From Alphaproteobacteria bacterium UBA6376 (GTDB lineage: Bacteria > Pseudomonadota > Alphaproteobacteria > Rs-D84), in the NCBI GenBank assembly GCA_002437665.1, contig DJQW01000003.1:1-62188 (forward strand): DNA of 62,188 nt, in the 5' to 3' direction. This document shows positions 52,512-60,500 of this stretch, piece by piece; position 1 is the first letter of the stretch, and each line of letters starts with the position of its first letter. The translations under genes were made by a program, and so were the position numbers. The notes under the pieces are model-generated. The model saw only the letters and a program-made list of their open reading frames with translations, was not told the origin of the DNA and ran no database searches.

Positions 52512-52541
52512 ACAATAGCAAAAATTGCCCCCACGCCGCAA
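52512..52541 (-). promoter_or_regulatory. Candidate leaderless promoter of dnaE
   Basis: TTGCGG (52541-52536), 18 nt, TATTGT (52517-52512), then 6 nt to ATG; the same geometry as recN. Confidence 0.45.
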
Positions 52542-52649
52542 CCAGATATTTATCAAAATGCAGATTTTTTTATTGACAGGAAATTCCAAGCATCATGACC
52601 GTACGCACCACATCAATATTATTTAATATCGCACGCAGTGCGCACAAAA

Positions 52650-52711
52650 TTTGAACTCTGAACTTTGATATTTGAACTTTGAAAAAACGGGGCAAATGCC
52701 CCGTTTTTTTA
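52650..52711. repeat. Repeated terminator cassette (copy 2, end of secA)
   Basis: GAACTCTGAACTTTG, a second partial copy (TTTGAACTTTGAAAAA), then hairpin CGGGGCAAATGCCCCG and T7. It is nearly identical to 38535-38582 and acts as the secA terminator on the minus strand. Confidence 0.8.
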
Positions 52712-55324
52712 ATGCAACTTGCCACAGCAATGCTTGTACTTTAACCCAGAACCACACGGGCAGGGCGCATTACGACGCGCCTCCATACCGGCTGCCTGAT
52801 TCAGTTCCGCGTCATGCTGGGCGCGCTGTTGTTCGGTCGCATCAACGTCCGCACGGGTCAATTCCATGCGTGATATATACGACACAGACATCAGTTTGAA
52901 ATTGTTGATTGTGTTCTTGAACAATTCCAACGCTTCGCGCTTGTATTCATACAACGGATTTTTCTGGGCGTACCCTCGCAGGCCAATCGCCGTCTGCAAA
53001 TAATCCATCTGTTGCAAGTGGCGTTTCCACACCGCATCCAATGCACCCAACATCATCTGGCGTGACGCCATCTGCATCAATTCTGGGCCATACTTTTGCG
53101 CCTGTGCATCATATCGGCGCATTGCCAATGAATGCAAGATATCATACGCCGTGCGTTCTGTGATGTTTTCGTCGGTCTTCCACTTTTCAATATCGGTGAT
53201 ATCCAACGCGAACGCGCGCAACATTGCGTCGTGAATGCCGGCGGTATTCCAATCCATCGGATGGGATTTTTCTGGAATATTATTTTCACAGATAATTTCC
53301 ACCACATCGCCAATCATTTCACGCGCCAACGGTGCTAAATCTTCGCTGGTCATCAGGTCATCACGCTGTTTGTACACAACGCCACGTTGTTCGTTCATAA
53401 CGTTGTCGTATTTCAACAGTTCTTTACGTGCCTCAAAATATCTGGCCTCGACACGCTTTTGCGCCTTTTCCAACGCCTTGGTAATCCATGGATGGGTGAT
53501 TGCCTCGCCCGTCTTTAACCCCAGCGTGGTCAACATACCATTCAAACGCGCCGCGCCAAATATACGCATCAAATCGTCATCCAATGCCAAGAAGAACTTG
53601 GAATCCCCTGGGTCACCCTGACGACCGCTGCGCCCGCGCAACTGGTTATCAATACGACGCGATTCATGACGTTCCGTACCAATTACGTACAGACCACCCG
53701 CGTCCAAAACCAACTTTTTGTTTTTCTCGATACGGTCATAGATTTCTTTTTTCTTTTCTTCGAAATCAGGCGCACTCGCATCCAGTTCCGCAATCAAATC
53801 TTCGGCATTACCACCCAGTTTAATATCAGTTCCACGACCCGCCATATTCGTTGCGATGGTAACCGCCCCTGGGGCACCGGCCTGTGCAACAATCTTGGCC
53901 TCGGATTCATGATGTTTTGCATTCAGAACCGCTGGATTGATGCCCAATTTCTTGCGCACAATCGCCGCCAATTCTTCGGATTTTTCAATCGACACTGTAC
54001 CAACCAAGACCGGTTGCTGGCGTGCCATACAATCCTGAATCTGTTTGATAATCGCAGCGTACTTTTCTTCCTTGTTGCGATAGATTTCATCGTGATGATC
54101 AATACGCGCAACTGGACGATTTGTCGGAATAGACACCACGCGCAATTTATAGATTTCTTCAAATTCAGCGGCCTCGGTCATCGCAGTACCGGTCATACCC
54201 GCCAATGTTTCGTACAAACGGAACAAGTTCTGGTATGAAATACTGGACACCGTCTGGTTTTCCGGCTGAACCTGAACGTGTTCTTTGGCCTCTATCGCCT
54301 GATGCAAACCTTTGCCAAAACGACGGCCCGTCATAACACGACCGGTAAATTCATCAACAATCAAGATTTCACCATCACGCACGACATAGTTCACGTTTTT
54401 CTGGTACAAATGGTGCGCCAACAACGATTGCTGAATGTGCATTACCAACGCCGCATTCTCGGACGCATACAGGTTGTCGCCCACCAACAGACCCGCGTCC
54501 TTTAACATACGCGTAATCGTGTCAACCCCAGATTCCGTCAGGGTTACATGGCGGTCTTTTTCATCTTTCTTGTAATCAGACGGACTCAGTTGTGCAACCA
54601 CCGCATCAACCTGTGCGTACAGTTCACTGGTATCTTCGGCTGGGCCTGAAATAATCAACGGGGTGCGCGCTTCGTCAATCAAGATGCTGTCCACTTCGTC
54701 GACAATGGCAAAGAACAACGGGCGCAAAACCTGTTGTGCCTTGGAAAATTTCATATTGTCGCGCAGATAATCAAAACCCAATTCAGAATTGGTCACATAC
54801 GTAATATCGCACGCATAGGCCGCACGACGTTCATCATCGGTCATATCGTGCTGAATTGTCCCAATGGTCAGACCCAAGAAACGATATACCTGACCCATCC
54901 ACGCCGCGTCACGTGACGCCAGATAATCATTGACCGTAATCAGGTGCGCCCCCTTGCCATACAATGCCTTCAAGAACAACGCCAACGTCGCAACCAGTGT
55001 TTTACCTTCACCGGTTTTCATTTCGGCAATCTGACCACCGGTCAGAACCATACCACCAATCATCTGGACGTTAAAGTGGCGCAGGCCAATCGTACGAACC
55101 GATGCCTCGCGTACCAACGCGAACGCATCAGGCAATATGTTCTTTTCCTTTTCACCGTTTTGCAGACGCTTGCGCAATTCCTGTGTTTGTTCGCGCAACT
55201 GGTCATCGGTCATGGCGTGATATTTCGGCTCTAAATCATTTATCAACGATACCGTTTTGTCATACGATTTTACCAAGCGGTCGTTGGCAGAACCCAATAC
55301 TTTTGTGATAATATTTTTTAACAT
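52709..55324 (-). CDS. secA: Protein translocase ATPase SecA
   Basis: This is an 871-residue motor of Sec export. IAEMKTGEGKTLVATLALFLKAL is Walker A, FAIVDEVDSILIDEARTPLIISG Walker B, and TNMAGRGTDIKLGG the second nucleotide domain. The C-terminal Zn-binding APCPCGSGLKYKHCCGK links to SecB and lipids. It would export the signal-peptide proteins in this window. Its promoter probably lies in 55325-55380. Confidence 0.99.
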   Translation of the reverse strand: MLKNIITKVLGSANDRLVKSYDKTVSLINDLEPKYHAMTDDQLREQTQELRKRLQNGEKEKNILPDAFALVREASVRTIGLRHFNVQMIGGMVLTGGQIAEMKTGEGKTLVATLALFLKALYGKGAHLITVNDYLASRDAAWMGQVYRFLGLTIGTIQHDMTDDERRAAYACDITYVTNSELGFDYLRDNMKFSKAQQVLRPLFFAIVDEVDSILIDEARTPLIISGPAEDTSELYAQVDAVVAQLSPSDYKKDEKDRHVTLTESGVDTITRMLKDAGLLVGDNLYASENAALVMHIQQSLLAHHLYQKNVNYVVRDGEILIVDEFTGRVMTGRRFGKGLHQAIEAKEHVQVQPENQTVSSISYQNLFRLYETLAGMTGTAMTEAAEFEEIYKLRVVSIPTNRPVARIDHHDEIYRNKEEKYAAIIKQIQDCMARQQPVLVGTVSIEKSEELAAIVRKKLGINPAVLNAKHHESEAKIVAQAGAPGAVTIATNMAGRGTDIKLGGNAEDLIAELDASAPDFEEKKKEIYDRIEKNKKLVLDAGGLYVIGTERHESRRIDNQLRGRSGRQGDPGDSKFFLALDDDLMRIFGAARLNGMLTTLGLKTGEAITHPWITKALEKAQKRVEARYFEARKELLKYDNVMNEQRGVVYKQRDDLMTSEDLAPLAREMIGDVVEIICENNIPEKSHPMDWNTAGIHDAMLRAFALDITDIEKWKTDENITERTAYDILHSLAMRRYDAQAQKYGPELMQMASRQMMLGALDAVWKRHLQQMDYLQTAIGLRGYAQKNPLYEYKREALELFKNTINNFKLMSVSYISRMELTRADVDATEQQRAQHDAELNQAAGMEARRNAPCPCGSGLKYKHCCGKLH

Positions 55325-55469
55325 AACTTTTCCTTGTCTTTTTCCCCAATTTTATAGCAATTTTGTACCTTGCGGTCAAGATACTTTATGATATAATGCG
55401 GTAAAGAAAACAAAACAAGTGGCAGTGGTAATTTTTTCCTAAAATTACCGGATTTGGGGGGATTTTTAT

Positions 55470-55685
55470 ATGCGCGAACCAGTACAGAATTTGAATACAT
55501 CTGATATTACCAGCGACGTTTTTGTCGTTGCACCAACACAAATTGAATATATCGCCCAGATTTTCGCCGACAGCGTGGCTGACGCCATGAATATGCGCAC
55601 ATTTGCGCCAAAAATTCGTCAAATTGCGTCCCAGTCATTGCGCACGGCATTGTCTGCGGCCCGCCACGCCGGCGAGAAACGCTGA
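55470..55685 (+). CDS. Small hypothetical protein
   Basis: This is a 71-residue soluble, Ala-rich protein (TQIEYIAQIFADSVADAMNMRTFAPKIRQIASQSLRTALSAARHAG) that should be helical. The ribosome binding site is GGGGGGA. A promoter TTGCGG-16-TATAAT with extended TG lies at about 55371-55398. It is divergent from secA. No family is recognised. Confidence 0.68.
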   Translation: MREPVQNLNTSDITSDVFVVAPTQIEYIAQIFADSVADAMNMRTFAPKIRQIASQSLRTALSAARHAGEKR

Positions 55686-56670
55686 TTTCCGCGCACCACG
55701 GGCAGGGCAGTAATAATAATTTTTGTCATTCCGTGGCTCGACCACGGAATCTAGGTAATTGAAATCGCGCCATTCGGCGCATTCCTATGTGTCGCCTGCG
55801 GACTGCGTCCTTGCCGCATCCTGCGCTTCGCTTGGATTCATTGCGAGCGCAGCGTGGCAATCCAGTCAGTATTGTTGCGCCATTCGGCGCACATATTTGT
55901 CATTCCTGCTTCGGGCCCCGCAAAATCGCAAGATTTTGTGGGTGGGCAAAGGCAGGAATAGGGACTAAACAGTGCGAACACAGTGAGTCAAATAAAAGAC
56001 CACCCCGTCGCATTCGCGCCACCCCTCCACGAAATCACCCACAAAATTTATCAATTTTGCGGGGTTCAACAAGAAACTCTGTCATTCCGTGGCTCGACCA
56101 CGGAATCTAGGTAATAGAAGAGCCGCGCCAAATGGCGCATTTTTTTATTTACTGGATTGCCGCGCGTCGCTTGCGCTTGCTCGCAATGACAGAGATTCTA
56201 GCTCTTTTGTCATTGCGAGTGAAACGAAACAATCCAGTGAATAATGTTGCGCCAACGGCGCATTCCTATGAGTCGCCTGTGCGGGCTGCGTTCCTACCAC
56301 TTTCCTTTTACTTGGCTCTACTAGCACTTTTGTCATTGCGAGCGCAGCGCGGCAATCCAGTCGATAATGTCGTGCAACACATATTCGTCACCCCGACGCA
56401 GGCCGGCATGACGTCAAAAATGTAAGCACCGCATTACGCGCTCTCTCGCCCCCCCGTCGCATTCGCGAAATCACCCACAAAATTTATCAATTTTGCGGGG
56501 CCCAGAGCAGGAATGACAAATATGTGCGCTACGCGCAACATCAATCACTGGATTGCTTCGTCATTTCATTCCTCGCAATGACAATGTTTCTGGAACTTAG
56601 TACGTTCTAAAAACACTGTCTATCTATTATCTATGCTCTATTATCTATGCTCTAATTAAAACTGCACCGC
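55686..56670. repeat. Intergenic mosaic of dispersed repeats
   Basis: About 1 kb holds no credible gene. It is built of three repeat types. Type A (TCATTCCGTGGC ... GACCACGGAATCTAGG) lies at 55723-55761 and 56081-56115. Type B (GTCATTGCGAG ... GCAATCCAG) lies at 55836-55866, 56209-56239 and 56331-56361 forward, and 56151-56192 and 56548-56583 reversed. Type C (CCCACAAAAT ... ATTTTGCGGGG) lies at 55916-55945 inverted, 56032-56064 and 56466-56500. Short GCGCCA..GGCGCA palindromes and a CTATTATCTATGCT tandem near 56621-56655 lie between. Confidence 0.85.
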
Positions 56671-56672
56671 GC

Positions 56673-56700
56673 TTGACAAACTGTCTTTTAGTCCTATAAT
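56673..56700 (+). promoter_or_regulatory. Consensus promoter of the 157-residue gene
   Basis: TTGACA, 16 nt, TATAAT: both boxes match the sigma-70 consensus perfectly. The leader is about 17 nt. Confidence 0.85.
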
Positions 56701-56723
56701 CGTAAAAAAATACAGGACACAAA

Positions 56724-57197
56724 ATGGCAAAAAATTTAACAGACGCAGAAATGCAGCAATTATTCGGCGCGAACCATTCGGGCCTGATTTATTACAACTA
56801 TGATTTAGAATGCTGGAACACAAACACATTGAACAACACCGGCATCCCCCAGCAACACAGCGACACCGTTCGCGCACAGGTCTTGCACCAAAACACAACC
56901 ATTTACCCTGGGATTCGCATGAAGAACTGCGACTTGGCAGCCGTTGCGGTTATGCAGACAGAACCATACTTCTTGCCTGAAATTGGTCGTTCAATCCAGA
57001 ACCCAACGTACATACGCGATGGCAAAACGATTGTCGGCACATTGGTATGGCGCAACCGCTCAACCGGCGAATTACATTTGCCCAGCATCGGTTGGCTGGT
57101 GTCTGGCAGTTTCAAGTTCCCAGCAACCGCGGTTCAAGAATCCGCAAATTCATTCTTGTTGCTGGCAATTCAACGCCTGCGCGACATGTGCAAATAA
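56724..57197 (+). CDS. Hypothetical protein in the repeat region
   Basis: This is a 157-residue soluble protein, MAKNLTDAEMQQLFGANHSGLIYYNYDLECWN ... LPSIGWLVSGSFKFPATAVQESANSFLLLAIQRLRDMCK. It has no signal peptide and no recognised family. It has the only perfect sigma-70 consensus promoter seen in the window, an AGGA ribosome binding site and its own terminator, so it is likely well expressed. It is flanked on both sides by dispersed repeats. Confidence 0.78.
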   Translation: MAKNLTDAEMQQLFGANHSGLIYYNYDLECWNTNTLNNTGIPQQHSDTVRAQVLHQNTTIYPGIRMKNCDLAAVAVMQTEPYFLPEIGRSIQNPTYIRDGKTIVGTLVWRNRSTGELHLPSIGWLVSGSFKFPATAVQESANSFLLLAIQRLRDMCK

Positions 57198-57199
57198 TA

Positions 57200-57227
57200 C
57201 CAACGCCACCGCTGTGGCGTTTTTTAT
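57200..57227 (+). terminator. Terminator of the 157-residue gene
   Basis: AACGCCAC CGCT GTGGCGTT followed by T6. Confidence 0.87.
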
Positions 57228-57511
57228 TCCCCCGCCAGCGGGGAGAAATAAAAGAATCTGTCATTCCGGTGCTTGACACCGGAATCTAGGTCATTGACTT
57301 GCGCCAAATGGCGCACTTTTTTTATTTACTGGATTGCTTCGTCATTTCATTCCTCGCAATGACAAGGGTGCTAGTAGTACATGTATAAAATACGTAGTCC
57401 GCAGGTGGCACACGTGCCAGAAACTCTGTCATTGCGAGCGAGCGTAGCGACGCGTGGCAATCCAGTCAATAATGTTGCGCGAGCGCACATATGTAAAAAA
57501 TCTATGCTCTG
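57228..57511. repeat. Second block of dispersed repeats
   Basis: One type A relative at 57260-57295 (loop changed to GTGCTTGACACC), one reversed type B at 57329-57363 and one forward type B at 57427-57466 lie in the gap before the giant Cys-rich gene. No ORF is supported. Confidence 0.8.
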
Positions 57512-57540
57512 AAAAAACGGGGCGAATGCCCCGTTTTTTA
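57512..57540 (-). terminator. Terminator of the giant Cys-rich gene
   Basis: CGGGGCATTCGCCCCG between A and T runs, following CTATGCTCTG. It is a one-base loop variant of the hairpin at the dnaK and secA ends. Confidence 0.85.
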
Positions 57541-60500
57541 CATGCTGTCATCGTGAACCGAGTATGTGGTTGATCCACTCTTTAACCGCAACTTGCCTTT
57601 GCCTGTGCCGGCGGTCATGTTGCCATAGTACGTGGTATCACCAATCTTGACATTCAGCGACGGTGTGGTCTTTTTGCCACTGCGCAGATACAACTTGTCA
57701 TCGCCAAAGTGCAGGATTCGTCCGCAATCCGTCACTTCGTCCGCACCCGCACCATAACCAATCGTGGTCAGTCCGGTCGGGCATTGACTGCGCGTCAGGA
57801 CATCTGCCGCCGAGTAATAACCCGCACCCACGCCGACGCAAGTATCACCCAGCAACCCTGCACGTGTGTTATTCCACACATAACCATTGGACAGGGTGGA
57901 CGCATAGTAACCCGCATTGCACTTCAAGTTATCCTGATGTACATAGCAGCGTTTACCACCACCATTACCATAGTCACCGTCCGTGCCCAAATAGCACCCG
58001 TGCCACGTCAGCGAACCATTGCTCAGTGTACCCGACATAGTCACATAACAGCCGCCACTGATTGTATGATCGCCGTCTTTGCCATTGTTCCAGTAGCCAT
58101 ATGACTTCACCGCAGACGCATATGTCTTGGCCGTTGGGCACGCGGTGCACGATGCCTGACCGGTGCTGGCCGCATAGGTTGCGCCCGTACATGCCGCACA
58201 TGCCGACGTGTTACCGTATGTCACACTGTGTGCGGCCTTGGCATAGCCAGCGTCACATGTGCCGCTGGCTGCGGATTCCTTGGCAACCTTTACAAACTTG
58301 CCGCCTGCAACGTTCATGGTGCACTGTGCCTCTTTGGTTGTCGACACTGTCGCCACCAAGTCGCGATAGCCCGCCGGACACTGTGTACGTCCACCCGTGG
58401 TCAGACGTGACCCATACGCACCCGAATACACATTCGTACCACCTGGGCAATAGTAACCTGTGCCGGCACAGTTCACCTGACCCGCGCCAACCGTCGCGAC
58501 ATATTTACCCGCCGCGGTTGTGACATAGCAGTCCAGATTACTGTTCGAGCTGGCCGCCGATGATGGATATGTTGTCGGGCATGTGTTACGTCCACCGGTT
58601 GAGCCATAGGCAACCTTTACATTACCCGGACACCAACCACCGGCCGTACATGCACTTTCCGCCGCGCCCGCCGCCGCAACAAAGTTTTGTCCGGTTGTCG
58701 TCAGATAGCATGCCGCGGTTGAATTTGCCGCCGCGCCACCATCAGATGTCGCATACTTGCCATTCCCCAACGCGCTGCACAATTCCAGACCGAACTTTTC
58801 AACCTGAACCGTCGCCTGATTGCTGGAATTACACTCGACCTTGTCTTTCCCTGGGCAATACGCATTCTTGTCGCACTCTACGGCCTTGCCATAGTATGCA
58901 TATGTCCCGCAACCCGTCGCCGTGGTCAGATAGTACCCCGGATTCGCCTTGAACCACAAAACACTGCCTTGAACATCATATTTCTGTGTTGTGGTGTTGT
59001 ATGTCAGATAATCATACAAACTGCCGCGTGTACCCTCATACGTATTCAGTACTTGGCATTGTGTAACCGCAGCCCATTTCTTTGACCACGTGTTCAAAGA
59101 TGTACCTGCAATACTGCTGGCGTAATATTCCGCCGGTATTGTCGCACGCTTGTGATCCGCCGGCACTGGGCACGCGTTTGGACTGTTTGTATCCCCGTAC
59201 GCGACCGTCGTTGATGGACAATAATACCCACCATCACACTCCGTCTGTGTAGCATCCTTGGCGGTCTTGATATAGTAACCACCCGTGGTCTTTACCTGAC
59301 ACTGTTCAATCTTGCTCTTGGCCGCATCTGTGTTGCTGGTATAGATACTTGGGCACGCGGTGCATGATGCCTGACCGGTGCTGGCCGCATAGGTTGCGCC
59401 CGTGCACGCTGCGCATGCCGACGTGTTACCGTATGTCACACTGTGTGCGGCCTTGGCATAGCCAGCGTCACATGTGCCGCTGGCTGCGGATTCCTTGGCA
59501 ACCTTTACAAACTTGCCGCCCGCAACGTTCATGGTGCACGCACTTTCTGCCGCGGCCGCTGCGCCATCACGATAACCCGCAGGACATTGCGTACGTGTTG
59601 AGGTAGAGCCATAGTTCACGCTGTGCGCCGCACGATAGTACCCCGTACCAACCGTTGTACATGCCGCCTTGGCTGTGGCAACGTATGTTCCGGCCGCGCA
59701 TGATGTCTGGCAACTGGATTCTGCACCGGTTGCCGCACCACTGCGGTAATTTTCTGGACACTGAGAGCGTGTTGATGTTGCGCCATAGTTCACACTGTGC
59801 GCCGCACGATAATACCCCGTACCAACCGTTGTACATGCCGCCTTGGCTGTGGCTACATATGTACCCGCCGCACATGACGTCTGGCAACCAGATTCTGCCG
59901 ATGCCGCCGCACCGTTACGATAGTTCGCCGGACACTGTGTACGGCCCAATGTTGCATTTTGGCTGACTGTACCACCAGCACCCCAATACCCCGTACCAAC
60001 CGTTACGCACGCCGTGCCAGCCGTCGCAACATACTGCGTACCCGAACAAGTTGTCTTGCACGATGCAACGCCCGCATGTGATGCCGCGGTTGTGCCGCTG
60101 TTGGTGTACCCGTTTGCCGTCGCGCACGCCGTGCACGCCGCCGCCCCTGCATCAGAATAAGTGCTTGTTGCACAGACACTACAACTTGACGTGCTGCCAT
60201 AATACACACTATGTGCTGCTTTATACGTACCTGCCGCACAAGTGCCACTGGCCGCAGATTCATTTGCTTTCGCCACATATTTACCACCAGCAACACTCAT
60301 ATAACATGCCGCCGCACCACCACTATTACCATCAGCAGAGTTTGGATACCCATTTGGACACGCAGTACATGATGTGCCATTCGTACGATACCCTGATTTT
60401 GCCGTTACAGCCGCAGGCGTCTTGGTGCAATCTGCACTATTAGTGCTGCAACCACTCTTGATGGTTCCATCGCCGTTACCACTGCTGTTCGAATACGCAA

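Noticed and set aside
55787..56425. Several ORFs of about 100 codons in the repeat region
   Set aside because: They consist of translated palindromic repeats and have no ribosome binding sites; phrases such as SLRVKRNNPV come from the type B repeat.
55686..57511. Possible CRISPR array
   Set aside because: Repeats are few, of unequal length, in both orientations and not evenly spaced by unique spacers; no cas genes are present.
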